A DNA stretch of 64,000 bases from Actinophytocola sp050699935 (GCF_050699935.1 NZ_JBOHGB010000006.1:61401-125400), one strand, 5' to 3'; counted from the stretch's first letter, positions 35,121 through 45,174 are shown. Program-made: numbers and translations. The notes: generated by a model from the sequence alone, not told the origin.

Positions 35121-36908
35121 ATGACCACCACGACGGACAGACCGGTCCAGGTGCCGCCCGAGCGGCCCGTGCGGCGCCGCCGCCTGCGCATCCCGCGGCC
35201 GAGCCACGCGCTGTCCGCCGCGGTGATCATCGGGCTCACGGTCGGCGTCGGCTACCCCCTGCTTCAGCTGGTGTTCGAGGTCTCCCGGGGGCTCGGAAGC
35301 GGATTCGAGACGCTGCTGCGGGTGGTCCGCCGCGACGCGTTCCGCGACGTCGTGCTCAACACGCTCCAGTTCGTCGTCGCCACCGTGACGCTGAGCGTGG
35401 TCCTCGGCTTCCTGCTGGCGCTGCTGATCGAGCGCACGGACATTCCCGTGTGGCGGGGGATCAGACGCAGCCTCCCGATGATCTCGCTGCTGATGCCGCC
35501 GCTCGTCGGCGCGCTCGGCTGGGTCTACCTCTTCTCCCCCACCGCCGGGCTCATGAACGAGTTGTTCGGCAGCGTCGGCATCCCGCCGTTCTCGATCTAC
35601 TCCCGGCCGGGGATCTTCCTCGCCGGCGCGGTGTACCTGGTGCCCTACGCCTACAGCTACGCCTCCGCCGCGCTGCAGAACATGGACGGCAGCCACGAGG
35701 AGGCGGCGCGGATGTCGGGCGCGAGCCCGCTCAAGACGCTCGCCACGATCACGATCCCCGCGATCCGCCCGGCCCTGTCCGGCGCGATCCTCGTGACGGT
35801 CATGATGTCACTCGCCGAGATCTCCATCCCGCTGATCCTCGGCAGCGGCCACGGGTTCAGCACGCTGACGCTGGAGATCTACCGCTCGGTCGTCGGGTCG
35901 TACCCGTCGGACCTGCTCACCGCGTCGGTCATCGGCCTCTGCATCGCGGTGGTCGCGCTCGTCGGGGTATCCGTGCAGCGCCGGGTCATCTCCAAGGGCT
36001 CGTACGCGACGATCACCGGCAAGCCGGTCCACACGACCAAGGTGGCGCTGGGCCCGTGGCGGTATCCGGCGGTCGCGTTCGTCTGGCTGTACGTGGCGTT
36101 CGCGATCGTGCTGCCGCTGGGCGCGGTCATCTACGTCGGGTCCACGAAGCACTGGCAGCCCAGCATCGGCGCGGCGGAGTGGTCCCTCGAGCACTTCGAC
36201 AAGGTGTTCTCCACGGCCCAGTTCCGGGACTCGCTGTGGAACAGCATCCTGCTGGGGCTGTTCTCCGCGTCCGCCGCCATCGTCTTCGGTGTGATCATCA
36301 GCTACGCCATCGTCATCCTCCGGATGAGACGCATCGGCACACTCGGCGACTACGTCGGCAACCTGCCGCTCGGCATCCCGCACATCGTGTTCGGCCTCGG
36401 CCTGCTCCTCGTGCTCGTGAACGTGCACTGGATCTACGGCACGCTGTTCGCCCTCGGGCTCGCCTACGTGATCCTCTTCGTGCCGCACGCGGTCCGGCTC
36501 ATCTCGGCGTCGATGCGTCAGGTGGGCAACGAGCTGCACGACGCCTCGCACATGAGTGGCGCCTCGGACATGACCACACTGGGCAGGATCACGATGCCGC
36601 TCGTCATGCCCGGGGTCCGGGCCGCGTGGGTGCTGATCGCCGTGCTCGCGTTCCGGGAGCTGTCCGCCTCGACGCTGCTGTCGACCGGGGCGAACCCGGT
36701 CGTCTCCTACGTGATGGTCGGTGTGTACCAGTCCGGCAGCGTGAACAACCTGGCGGCGTTCGCGACCTGCGTGGCGGCGATCAACGTCGGCTGGCTCGTG
36801 GTGGCCGGCATCTCCGCCCGCGGCCGCCGGCCGAAGCGCTACCGCACCGGCCGGAAGTCGCCGGACCTCGCCGGCCGCATGGCGGATCCGAGAACCGTCG
36901 CACCGTGA
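35121..36908 (+). CDS. Fused ABC permease (FbpB type), two inner-membrane domains
   Basis: 595 residues with about 12 helices and two ABC permease loops: EEAARMSGASPLKTLATITIPAIRP (about residues 193-217) and HDASHMSGASDMTTLGRITMPLVMP (about 475-499). Both halves of the channel are in one chain, as in ferric and thiamine importers. ATG with GGGGAGG upstream; its stop overlaps the MFS start by 4 bp. Confidence 0.95.
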   Translation: MTTTTDRPVQVPPERPVRRRRLRIPRPSHALSAAVIIGLTVGVGYPLLQLVFEVSRGLGSGFETLLRVVRRDAFRDVVLNTLQFVVATVTLSVVLGFLLALLIERTDIPVWRGIRRSLPMISLLMPPLVGALGWVYLFSPTAGLMNELFGSVGIPPFSIYSRPGIFLAGAVYLVPYAYSYASAALQNMDGSHEEAARMSGASPLKTLATITIPAIRPALSGAILVTVMMSLAEISIPLILGSGHGFSTLTLEIYRSVVGSYPSDLLTASVIGLCIAVVALVGVSVQRRVISKGSYATITGKPVHTTKVALGPWRYPAVAFVWLYVAFAIVLPLGAVIYVGSTKHWQPSIGAAEWSLEHFDKVFSTAQFRDSLWNSILLGLFSASAAIVFGVIISYAIVILRMRRIGTLGDYVGNLPLGIPHIVFGLGLLLVLVNVHWIYGTLFALGLAYVILFVPHAVRLISASMRQVGNELHDASHMSGASDMTTLGRITMPLVMPGVRAAWVLIAVLAFRELSASTLLSTGANPVVSYVMVGVYQSGSVNNLAAFATCVAAINVGWLVVAGISARGRRPKRYRTGRKSPDLAGRMADPRTVAP

Positions 36909-38098
36909 CGCCGGGCCGGCGGCGCAGGCTCGGTCCCGAGTCGCTCGTCCTGGTCGCGTTCTTCCTGTCCACGTGCGGGCAGGCGATCATCCGGCCGGCC
37001 TCCACCTACCGGGCGCTCGAGCTGGGCGCCGGCGTGCGCGAGGTGGGGCTCATCGTGGCGGCGTACTCCGCCGTGGCGGTCGTGTTCGCGATTCCGGTCG
37101 GCCGGCGGGTGGACCGGACCGGCACCCGGCAGGGCATCGTGCTCGGGAGCCTGCTGCTGGCCGTCTCCGCGGCCGGCAGCGCGTACGGGACCAACCTCGC
37201 GATGCTCGCCGCCACCATGGCCGTCGGCGGCGTCGCGCACGTCTACGTCATGCTGTCCGCGCAGGCCTTCGCGGCGAGCGCCGGGTCGACCACCGACCGG
37301 CGGCGGCAGTTCGCGCGCAACTCCGTGGCGAACTCGCTCGGCCAGATCGTCGGCCCGCTCCTGCTCGGCTGGAGCGTCTCGGTGTCGCACGGGATGTCGG
37401 TCCGGTCCACAGTGGAGCTCGCGTTCCTGCTCACCGCGGGCATCGGCGTGCTCGCGGCCGTGCTGGGCGGCGTCCTCGGCAGGGTGGGCGCCGCACCGGT
37501 GGACAAGCAGGACGACTTGTCGTTCGGGCTGATCGCGCAGCTGGTCGGGCGGCGGGGCATGTCCCCCGCGCTCGCGGCCGGGATCACCATCGTGGTCGCG
37601 CAGGACATCCTGGTCGCGTACCTGCCACTCATCGGCACGGCCGCGAACCTCTCCCCCGCCACCGTCGGCGTCCTGCTGTCGCTGCGCGGGATCGCCTCGC
37701 TGCTGTCGCGGCTGTGGATGATGTCCATACTGCGGCGTCTCGGCCTGCGGGTGGTGCTCGTGCTGACGATGGTCGCGCCGGCGGCGGCGATGGCGGCGCT
37801 GGTGTGGAGCCACGCGCTGTGGCAGTTCGTGGTGCCCATCGCGGTCTTCGGCTTCTTCGTCGGCATCGGGACCCCGCTCACCGCGTCCTGGGTGGCGCAG
37901 CTGTCCCCGGAGCACCTGCGGGCGACGACGCTCGGCCTGCGGATCAGCGGCAACCGGCTCGGCCAGACGTTCATCCCGATCGGGCTCGGCGCGGTCGGCG
38001 CGGCGACCGGTGTGGGCGCGGTGTTCCTGGCCCCGGCGCTCGCGCTGTTCGTGTGCGGCTGCTGGATCGTCTCCGGCGATCTCGGGGCCGAGAGTTAG
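36905..38098 (+). CDS. MFS transporter
   Basis: 397 residues, about 12 helices; loop motif GRRVDRTGTRQGI and a second half beginning near residue 200. GTG start inside the permease stop (GTGA), so it is in the same operon as the ABC importer. It may bring in a second substrate or export an end product. Convergent with the CapA-like gene, with stops overlapping by 3 bp. Confidence 0.85.
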   Translation: MTPGRRRRLGPESLVLVAFFLSTCGQAIIRPASTYRALELGAGVREVGLIVAAYSAVAVVFAIPVGRRVDRTGTRQGIVLGSLLLAVSAAGSAYGTNLAMLAATMAVGGVAHVYVMLSAQAFAASAGSTTDRRRQFARNSVANSLGQIVGPLLLGWSVSVSHGMSVRSTVELAFLLTAGIGVLAAVLGGVLGRVGAAPVDKQDDLSFGLIAQLVGRRGMSPALAAGITIVVAQDILVAYLPLIGTAANLSPATVGVLLSLRGIASLLSRLWMMSILRRLGLRVVLVLTMVAPAAAMAALVWSHALWQFVVPIAVFGFFVGIGTPLTASWVAQLSPEHLRATTLGLRISGNRLGQTFIPIGLGAVGAATGVGAVFLAPALALFVCGCWIVSGDLGAES

Positions 38099-39447
38099 TG
38101 CCCTCCGCCGGCTTTCAGGCGCAGCAGGCCGACCGTCGTGCCGTCCTCGACGGACAGCTCGACCCGCTCGGCGACCTCGGCCGGCGAGTGCGCCAGCACC
38201 CGGCGCAGGACGGACCTGGCCTTCGCCGGGTCCGCGACCATCGGCAGGCCCCGGACCGCCACCCGTTCCTCGCCGCGCCGCAGGTCCAGCACGTGCAGCC
38301 GGACCGTGCACACCCCGGCGGCGAAGTCGCAGGTCGCCATGAGGCCCTCCCAGTACCGGTCGTCGCCCCACAGCCCGCGCCGGGTCCCGTCCGGGTTGTG
38401 GCTGCGGAAGTCCACGAGCGACTGGGGCGTGTGCGGCTCCGGGATGCCCAGCTCCACGAACTGCTCGGGCGCCATGAACTCGACGGTCTCGTCGGTGAAG
38501 CAGAAGTTCCCCAGCGACAGCAGGATCGGGCGCTCGCGGTACACCTCGATGCCGCGCACGAGATGCGGGCCGTGGCCGACGATCACGTCCGCGCCCTCGT
38601 CGACGAACCGCCGGGCGGCGGTCAGCAGGAAGTCGGCCGGCGGCTCCTGGTTCCAGCCGCGCGCGCTGCTCTCGTGGCAGTGGATGCTGACGATCACGAT
38701 GTCGGACGCGAGCCGCGCGGTGCGGATCGCGAGGCAGATCGCCTCGACGTCGACGTCCAGCGGGTAGGTGCGTACCCCGGTCGGCTCGCCGCACACCACG
38801 TCGTAGTCGAGGAAGCGCATCGAGTCCCGCTCGCGTGCGGTCGCCGACCAGCTGCCCAGCCCCGCGTCGTGGCGGGTGCTCCGGTCCGTGGCGAGCGCGC
38901 GGTCGACGCGGCGCACGGCGTCGAACAGCTCCGGCTCCAGCCACAGCTCGGTCCGGTACCGCAGCGCGTTGACACCCGGCCGCGCGGCGATCGGGCCCGC
39001 GCCGTCCGACGCGACCGTGATGTCGCCGAGGCTCGCGGTGACGCCGATCAGGGCCGCCCGGCCCACCCCGGTCGACAGGTACCTCGGCGTTCGTGCCTCG
39101 GCCAGGCTGCGGCCGCCGCCGGCGTGCGCCACGCCGTGGTGGTCGAGCAGCGCGAGTGTGTCGAGCAGGCCCTGGGTGCCGTAGTCGCACATGTGGTTGT
39201 TGGCGGTGTTCAGGAGGTTGAAGCCGACGTCGAGCACGCCCTCCAGCGCCGAGGACCGGGCGGCCAGGCGCAACCCGCGGCGTGGCTTGAGCGGGGCCGG
39301 TGTCATGGGCAGGCCCGGGAAGGACATCTCCAGGTTGGTGAAGCGGACGTCGGCGTCAGCGAGCAGCTCGTGCACCGTGCCGAACCCGGGCTGCCCGCCG
39401 GTCATCGGCCGGGTGGTCAGGCAGTCACCGGTGAGGCAGACCTTCAT
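38095..39447 (-). CDS. CapA/PgsA-family metallophosphatase-like protein
   Basis: 450 residues; ATG with GGAAGGAG upstream, overlapping the MmgE copy 3 stop by 4 bp. Family motifs: LTGDCLTTR at the start, FTNLEMSFPG, LLNTANNHMCDYG, IVSIHCHES, VIVGHGPHLVRG and LLSLGNFCF. CapA proteins are known from poly-gamma-glutamate synthesis, but no CapB/C ligase is near and no signal peptide or membrane helix is seen, so this looks like a cytoplasmic hydrolase used in the island. Substrate unknown. Confidence 0.83.
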   Translation of the reverse strand: MKVCLTGDCLTTRPMTGGQPGFGTVHELLADADVRFTNLEMSFPGLPMTPAPLKPRRGLRLAARSSALEGVLDVGFNLLNTANNHMCDYGTQGLLDTLALLDHHGVAHAGGGRSLAEARTPRYLSTGVGRAALIGVTASLGDITVASDGAGPIAARPGVNALRYRTELWLEPELFDAVRRVDRALATDRSTRHDAGLGSWSATARERDSMRFLDYDVVCGEPTGVRTYPLDVDVEAICLAIRTARLASDIVIVSIHCHESSARGWNQEPPADFLLTAARRFVDEGADVIVGHGPHLVRGIEVYRERPILLSLGNFCFTDETVEFMAPEQFVELGIPEPHTPQSLVDFRSHNPDGTRRGLWGDDRYWEGLMATCDFAAGVCTVRLHVLDLRRGEERVAVRGLPMVADPAKARSVLRRVLAHSPAEVAERVELSVEDGTTVGLLRLKAGGGH

Positions 39448-40862
39448 CGCGCACGCTCCTTCCCGACCAGCAGCGGGATGATCTCGGTGACGTCGTCGAC
39501 CTCGTCGAGCCGGTCCAAGGCCTCCACGAGGGCCTCCGCACGCCCGTCGTCGAGCACGGCCGAGGCGAGCCCGTGGAACTTCGCCAGCTTCTCCGCGCGG
39601 GTGGCCGGGTTGCGCAGCGAGCCCTTGCGGTACGGCTCCTCGGCCTCCACCGTCCGGCCGTCGGCCAGCTCGACGCGGATCCGGGCACCGTGCCAGGTGT
39701 CGAAGTCGACCGCTTCGGTGGCCTGGCCGTACCGGGTGTCGCCGTGGATGTGCAGCAACCGTCCTATCCGGACGACCCGCGGATCCTCCCGCACGGCGGC
39801 GGACATGTAGTCGGCGAGCTCGTTGCGGCCGTGGACCAGCCGCACACCGAGGACGAACGCCATGCTGAACTGGGCGGCGATCGTGTCCTTGGGCTCGAAG
39901 ATCGACCCGCCGTGGGTCACGGTGTGGGGGTTGACCCAGGCATCCACGCGAGTCACGTCGGCGTGGGTGAAGCGGTGCTCGGCCATGAGCCCGGCCATGG
40001 CCTGGATCGACGTCTGCAGCGTGCCGACGTTGGGGTACAGCTTGACGAGCCTGCCCTGCACGGCGAACCAGCTCGTGTCGTCGAGTCCACTGAGGATGCC
40101 CGTGGTGTCCTCGACGTGGCCGAACAACCGCGCGATGCCGCGCCTGCCCTCCAGGATCGTGTCCGGCCCGGTGAGCCCGTGCCGGGCGAGCAGCGCGGAC
40201 ACCATCCCGGCACGCGCGGCCATCGCCGAGTGGAACCGCTTGACCTCCCCGCCGCGCTGGTCGTACTCCATCGTGCCGGACGCGTGGCTGCCGGCGATCG
40301 ACAGCCCGTGCAGCGCCTGCTCGTCCGACAGGCCGAGCAGGTTCGCGGCCACCGCGGCCGCGCCGAACGGCCCGACCACGCTCTGGTGGTGGAAGCCGCG
40401 CTCCAGCACGGGCCGGGTGATCACCCGGCCGATCCGGTACAACACCTCGTATCCGAGCACCACGCCTAGCAGGAACCGCCGGCCGGACAACCGCCCCGCC
40501 TCGGCCAGCGCGAGCGCCACCGGCACCGCGAGCGCGCCGGGGTGGCAGCCGCCGTGGTAGCCCGAGTCGTCGAACTCGCAGGAGTGCCCGTACCCGGCGT
40601 TCACCATCGCGGCGTCCATCGAGGGCAACCGGGTGCCTTGCCCGACCACTGTGCTCTCGGCCCGGCCGCCCGTGACCGCGGCGAGGTCGTGGATCGGCCG
40701 CACCCAGGGCAGCGTCGAGCCGCACAGCATGATGCCGAACTGGTCGAGCACCGCGTCCTTCGCGGCGTCGACGGTGTCCGCCGGCAGGTCGTCGTAGCCG
40801 AGGCCGACGACGTAGCGGGCGAGCTCCCGGGTGACCGCCACGTCGGTGGCCGGCGCGTTCAT
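39444..40862 (-). CDS. MmgE/PrpD-family protein, copy 3
   Basis: 472 residues. Active-site landmarks: GHSCEFDDSG, CHPGALAVP, GFHHQSV and EVKRFHSAM. The acidic cluster is EFDD rather than DFDD, and Lys is followed by Arg. Overlaps copy 4 upstream and the CapA-like gene downstream by 4 bp each (ATGA), so all are translated together. Reaction not assignable from sequence. Confidence 0.9.
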   Translation of the reverse strand: MNAPATDVAVTRELARYVVGLGYDDLPADTVDAAKDAVLDQFGIMLCGSTLPWVRPIHDLAAVTGGRAESTVVGQGTRLPSMDAAMVNAGYGHSCEFDDSGYHGGCHPGALAVPVALALAEAGRLSGRRFLLGVVLGYEVLYRIGRVITRPVLERGFHHQSVVGPFGAAAVAANLLGLSDEQALHGLSIAGSHASGTMEYDQRGGEVKRFHSAMAARAGMVSALLARHGLTGPDTILEGRRGIARLFGHVEDTTGILSGLDDTSWFAVQGRLVKLYPNVGTLQTSIQAMAGLMAEHRFTHADVTRVDAWVNPHTVTHGGSIFEPKDTIAAQFSMAFVLGVRLVHGRNELADYMSAAVREDPRVVRIGRLLHIHGDTRYGQATEAVDFDTWHGARIRVELADGRTVEAEEPYRKGSLRNPATRAEKLAKFHGLASAVLDDGRAEALVEALDRLDEVDDVTEIIPLLVGKERAR

Positions 40863-42214
40863 AGTCGCACCAGCCGGTCGAGTCCGTCGGTCAGTGGGGT
40901 GCCGCCCACGAGGTCGTCCGCGATGCGCAGGAACACCGCGTCCGTCCCGTCCGGACCGACGCCGGCACGGCAGCTGTCGAGCTTGCCCGCCACGATCTCC
41001 CGGCTGCGGGCCGGATCCTCCGGCATCGACCGCGGTGGGGTGACGACCACGTGGGTCTCACCGTCCACATGCAACTCCAGCTCGCCGCCTCCGACGATCG
41101 CGCGTACCCCGAACCGCTCCGGCTGGGCCACGATCTCCACCCGGGAAGCCAGCTCGCGCACGGCGGGATCCTTGTCCAGCAGCGTCCAGAACTCGTCCGT
41201 GCCGCGTGGGTCTGTCGCGAGCGCGAGCGCGATCATCAGCGGCAGGCTGTACTGGGCGTCGAGTGCCGTAGTGCCGGTGACGCCGTGATAGCGGGGCTCA
41301 CCGCCGTTGGACGACGTGCGCAGAACGACCTTCTCGATCGAGCCAAGGTCCACCGGCCGGGACTCCGCGAACCGCCGGGCCGCCGCCACCGCGGACTGGC
41401 ACTCGCCGTGACAGTTGTACTGCTTGACGAGTGAGTCCTCCAGGTGCCACCGGCTGCCCAGTGACTCCACGATCGCGTCCGGGGCCGGCGTCGGCGAGAA
41501 CGCGGCCAGCAACCCGTACGGTCCTTCGAGGACGGCGTCTGGCCCGGTGAAGCCGCCCTCCGCCAGCAGCGCGGACTCCAGGCCCAGCTGGCTCGCCCGG
41601 CCGAGGTGCAGGCGCTTGGTCATCGAGCCGTTCTGGGTGAACGCGATGATCCCGCAGGCGTGCGAGGCGGCGATCCCGACCGCGTTCACCATCCGTTCGG
41701 CAGACAGTCCCAACAGGACGGACGTGCCGATCGCGGACCCGATGACGCCACCGATCGCCGGCCGGTGGAACCCGCGCTCTCGTTCGGCGCGTGCGGTCAG
41801 CCCAAGCCCGGTCCGCAGGCCCAGCTCATAGCCGATGACCAGCGCGCGGAGCAGGTTCTCCGTACTGGCACGGCGTTGCTGCGCGAGCGCCAGCAGGGCC
41901 GGGAACACCGTCGCCCCGGGGTGCCCGCCCTCGTGCGCGTGCTCGAACTCGTACCCGCTGATGGCCACGCCGTTGACCAGCGCGGCCCGGGACGGGTCGA
42001 ACCGGGTGCCGGTGCCGAACGACGCGGCGGACCCCGTGCCGCCAAGGTGTTTCTGCTGTCCGCGCACGATGCCGTGCCAGGGCTGGCGCGCGCCGATGAG
42101 GCCGGCGGCGACGTTGTCGGCCACCAGGACGGTCAGCCGCTCGTAGGTGCTCGCGGGCGCGTCGTCCGGACGGAAGTCCTGGGCGAACTCGACGATCTGA
42201 CTGGTCGCGGACAT
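40859..42214 (-). CDS. MmgE/PrpD-family protein, copy 4 (altered acidic cluster)
   Basis: 451 residues from the ATG at 42214 with GGAGAG upstream. Where the other copies have E/D-x-D-D, this one has YEFEHAHEGG, so the paired Asp is lost. HPGATVFPA, GFHRPAI and MTKRLHLG are kept. This suggests changed substrate handling, or a non-dehydratase activity such as epimerisation. Between the second flavoprotein and copy 3 in the minus operon. Confidence 0.9.
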   Translation of the reverse strand: MSATSQIVEFAQDFRPDDAPASTYERLTVLVADNVAAGLIGARQPWHGIVRGQQKHLGGTGSAASFGTGTRFDPSRAALVNGVAISGYEFEHAHEGGHPGATVFPALLALAQQRRASTENLLRALVIGYELGLRTGLGLTARAERERGFHRPAIGGVIGSAIGTSVLLGLSAERMVNAVGIAASHACGIIAFTQNGSMTKRLHLGRASQLGLESALLAEGGFTGPDAVLEGPYGLLAAFSPTPAPDAIVESLGSRWHLEDSLVKQYNCHGECQSAVAAARRFAESRPVDLGSIEKVVLRTSSNGGEPRYHGVTGTTALDAQYSLPLMIALALATDPRGTDEFWTLLDKDPAVRELASRVEIVAQPERFGVRAIVGGGELELHVDGETHVVVTPPRSMPEDPARSREIVAGKLDSCRAGVGPDGTDAVFLRIADDLVGGTPLTDGLDRLVRL

Positions 42215-42255
42215 GGCTCTCCTACCCCGACTGCTCGTGTGGCGGTGCGGGCGGC

Positions 42256-43692
42256 TCAGCCGAGCGCGCTGCGCACCGCGTTCCGGCCGGTGATCAGCGC
42301 CTCGCTCAGGTTGCCGGCGCCCGGGTAGAGCGGGCCCCACATCGACCCGAGCTCACCGGCCCCGTAGAGGCCCGGGATGGGGCGGCCGCGCACGTCGAGG
42401 ATCTCCGCGCGCGCGTTCCGCCGGGGTCCGCCCTGGGTGTTGAGCAGGACGGGGTACAGCGCCACGCCGTAGAAGGGCGGCGCGAGCGGCTCCATGAACT
42501 CGGGCCGGCGGCCGAACTCGTCACCACCCGCGACGGCGGTCTCGTTGTAGACGGCCGCGGTCCGCTCGAGGTTGGCCGGTGGGATGCCGAGCTTCGTGGC
42601 GAGCTCGGCGAGCGTGCCGGCCCGCTGGATCCAGCCGCGCTCGACCTCCGCGGAGTTGTCCTCGCTCCACTCGAAGCCGCGGTTGTTCCCGCTCGTGATC
42701 ACGCAGATGGGGCCGGCGAGCCGGGTGGTCTCGTCGAAGATCAGGTAGCTCGGGATCCGCCGCAGCCGCCCGGTCTTCGTGTCGCGTTCGAGCATGCACC
42801 GGCCGGCCGCGTGCATGTCCACACCGGCCTCGTCGAAGTAGCGCCGGCCGTCCTGGTCGGTGACGAACAGCCCCTGCGCGGGGGGTTGGCAGGTGAACCC
42901 GGCCTCGTACTCGGGGAACTTGTAGCCGAAGCGGGCGGCGATGGCCGTCAGGTGCCAGATGCTGGCGCCGACGTCCTGGGCGAGCCGGATGCCGTCTCCG
43001 GTGTTGCGGTCCGGTCGGGAGTACGCGGGCAGCTCGGTGCCGAAGAGGTCCCGGTGGACGTCGTGGCCGTAGTTGAACCCGCCGCACGCGAGGACCACAC
43101 CGCGGCGCGCCTCGACCCGCCGCGTCGACCGTCCATTCCGGACCTCCACGCCGACGATGCGGTCGTGCGAGTCGTTCCAGCACAGGCGTTCCACGCGGGC
43201 GTGGTAGCGGACGGGGATGTCGCGCTTGATGACGTTGCGGGACAACACCTCCCAGATCGCCTCGCCGCCGGTGACACCGGGCGCGCGGGCGACCTGCACC
43301 CGCGAGCCCAGTGCCTCGGCGTGTGGCACGTCCGGGAAGGCGCTGCCCGGCCGGACCACGGCGAGTGCCTGGTCGGAGTACTGGTCGTGCGGGACCAGCT
43401 CGGCGCCGCACTCGGCCAGCCAGCCGATGAGCTCGCCAAGGCCGGCGACGTACGCCTCGACCGACTCGCGCGGCGTGCCCGCTCCGACGAGCGCGGAGAA
43501 GTGCTCGACGGCCCCACCCGTATCGTTGATGAGCCGGATGTTCCCGCCGGACACCCCGGTGCTGCCACCTCCGTCCTCGGCCTTCTCCAGTACCAGCACA
43601 CTGGCGCCGTGGTCGTGGGCGGTGATCGCGGCGGCCGCGCCGGCACCGCCGAACCCGACGACGACGATGTCGGCGACTTCGGTTGTGGTCAT
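42256..43692 (-). CDS. Second FAD-dependent fumarate-reductase/tricarballylate-dehydrogenase-like flavoprotein
   Basis: 478 residues from the ATG at 43692 (CGGAGAA upstream); an ATG at 43731 overlapping the MmgE copy 5 stop is an alternative. FAD motif VVVGFGGAGAAAAITAHDHGASVLVLEKAE, STGVSGGNIRLIND, LACGGFNYG, and C-terminal GLYGAGELGSMWGPLYPGAGNLSEALITGR. Similar to KstD/urocanate-reductase/TcuA-type proteins but distinct from the flavoprotein at 30980. The pathway therefore probably has two desaturation or reduction steps. Confidence 0.85.
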   Translation of the reverse strand: MTTTEVADIVVVGFGGAGAAAAITAHDHGASVLVLEKAEDGGGSTGVSGGNIRLINDTGGAVEHFSALVGAGTPRESVEAYVAGLGELIGWLAECGAELVPHDQYSDQALAVVRPGSAFPDVPHAEALGSRVQVARAPGVTGGEAIWEVLSRNVIKRDIPVRYHARVERLCWNDSHDRIVGVEVRNGRSTRRVEARRGVVLACGGFNYGHDVHRDLFGTELPAYSRPDRNTGDGIRLAQDVGASIWHLTAIAARFGYKFPEYEAGFTCQPPAQGLFVTDQDGRRYFDEAGVDMHAAGRCMLERDTKTGRLRRIPSYLIFDETTRLAGPICVITSGNNRGFEWSEDNSAEVERGWIQRAGTLAELATKLGIPPANLERTAAVYNETAVAGGDEFGRRPEFMEPLAPPFYGVALYPVLLNTQGGPRRNARAEILDVRGRPIPGLYGAGELGSMWGPLYPGAGNLSEALITGRNAVRSALG

Positions 43693-43727
43693 GGGTTCTC
43701 CGATCCCGAACGGGCTCCCGCCGGTGC

Positions 43728-45137
43728 TCATGCGGTCGGTGCGAGCGCGGTGACGATGTCGGCGACGGGTCCGTCATCGGCTAGGCCGAGCACCGCGTGC
43801 ACGACGTTCTGGCGCTGTTCGGGAGTCCGGCGCCGCTCCCACAGGCGGTGGCACTTCGCCTCGACGGTCCCGAAGCCCGAGCTCACCTCCGGGCCGGCGG
43901 ACCGGTAGACCTCGAACCGCTCGCCGCCGCGCAGCACGCAGGTGACCCGGCCGTCGGTGGTGCGCACGTACGCCTCCTCGGCCCGCCGGTCCACCTCCAC
44001 CTTCGTGCGGTCGATCAGCGCGCGCACCCGCGGATCGCCGTAGGTGCCCGGGTCCTGGAACCGTCGCAGGTCGTCGATCTCGCCCAGCAGGGCGAGCGCC
44101 ACCCCGTACTGCACGCTGTACTGGGCCGTCATCGGGTCGGTCGGCGTGTCGATCGCGTTCTGCTCCGCGACCCGCCGCGCGCTGCCCACGACGACCCGCT
44201 CGAGCTCGCCGACCCGGTCGCCGAGCTCCCGGCGCACGTCGGCCGCGGCGAGGAGCACGCCGTGGATGGCGCCGCAGGTGGAGAACGGCTTGATGTAGAC
44301 GTCCTTCTCGACGATGAAGTCCTCGCCCAGACCGGCGGCCAGCCGGTCGGCGTCCCTCTCGGACTCCTCGCCCCACACCTCGACGAAGCCGAACCGGCCG
44401 GCGAGCGCGCCGTCGGGTCCCTCGAAGCCACGGCCGGCGAGCCCCGCGGCGAGCAGCCCGGACTCGGCCGCCCGGCCGGCGTGCACCCGCTTGATCATCC
44501 CGGGGCCGTTCTGGAACGCCTTGATCCCGGCGCCGAACGACGCGGCGATCCCGATCGAGTTCGCCAGCCCGGCGGCGTCGAGCCCGACCATCCGGCCCGC
44601 GGCGACCGTGGCGCCGAACGGTCCGATGGTCCCGGTGCTGTGGAACCCGAGGTAGCTGTGCCTGGTGCCCACCGCGGCGCAGATGTGGCGGATCGCCTCG
44701 TACCCGGCGACCACGGCCGTGACCAGGTCCCGCCCACCGCGCTCGGCGCTGGCCGGCCCGGCCGCCGTCGCGATCGCCGCCGGCACCACGCACGAGCCCG
44801 GGTGGATGAGTCCGGGGTGGTAGATGTCGTCCAGCTCCAGACCATGGCTCGCGGTGCCGTTGACCAGTGCGGCGACCCGGGCCGGCACCCGGTCGGCCGT
44901 CCCGTAGATCGCCGCGGTCGGGGTGGCGGGCGCCGGTGACCACTCGCCGAGCTCGTCGCGGAGCTGGGCCTCCAGCAGGCGGACCCACGGCTGGTCCATC
45001 CCGAGGTCGGCGCACAGCAGGTGGTCCAGGATCACCGCGAGCGCGCCGTCGACGGTCTCCTTGGGCAGGTCGTCGAATCGAAGGTGGGCGAGAAAGTCGA
45101 CGAGGGCGGCTTCCCGACCGTCTGACGCAGTGGGCAT
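43728..45137 (-). CDS. MmgE/PrpD-family protein, copy 5
   Basis: 469 residues; first gene of the five-gene minus operon (copy 5, flavoprotein, copy 4, copy 3, CapA-like). Seen: SHGLELDDIYHPGLIHPGS, which keeps both the acidic cluster and the HP pair; GFHSTGT; MIKRVHAG. After copy 2 it is the most complete active site. Divergent from the TetR gene, with a shared regulatory region. Confidence 0.9.
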   Translation of the reverse strand: MPTASDGREAALVDFLAHLRFDDLPKETVDGALAVILDHLLCADLGMDQPWVRLLEAQLRDELGEWSPAPATPTAAIYGTADRVPARVAALVNGTASHGLELDDIYHPGLIHPGSCVVPAAIATAAGPASAERGGRDLVTAVVAGYEAIRHICAAVGTRHSYLGFHSTGTIGPFGATVAAGRMVGLDAAGLANSIGIAASFGAGIKAFQNGPGMIKRVHAGRAAESGLLAAGLAGRGFEGPDGALAGRFGFVEVWGEESERDADRLAAGLGEDFIVEKDVYIKPFSTCGAIHGVLLAAADVRRELGDRVGELERVVVGSARRVAEQNAIDTPTDPMTAQYSVQYGVALALLGEIDDLRRFQDPGTYGDPRVRALIDRTKVEVDRRAEEAYVRTTDGRVTCVLRGGERFEVYRSAGPEVSSGFGTVEAKCHRLWERRRTPEQRQNVVHAVLGLADDGPVADIVTALAPTA

Positions 45138-45174
45138 CTCAACCCCATCTCACGCATATTCGCCTTGGGAGTAG

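Noticed and set aside
38095..39447. Capsule or poly-gamma-glutamate synthesis locus
   Set aside because: CapA-like protein only; no CapB ligase, CapC or transporter genes near, and no signal peptide.
36973..39810. Plus-strand open frame of 945 codons over the MFS and CapA-like genes
   Set aside because: It crosses two well-supported convergent genes and shows no protein motif; typical long shadow in high-GC DNA.
43690..43731. ATG at 43731 as start of the second flavoprotein
   Set aside because: It overlaps the previous stop by ATGA but lacks a ribosome site; ATG at 43692 has GGAGAA at good spacing. Left as an alternative.
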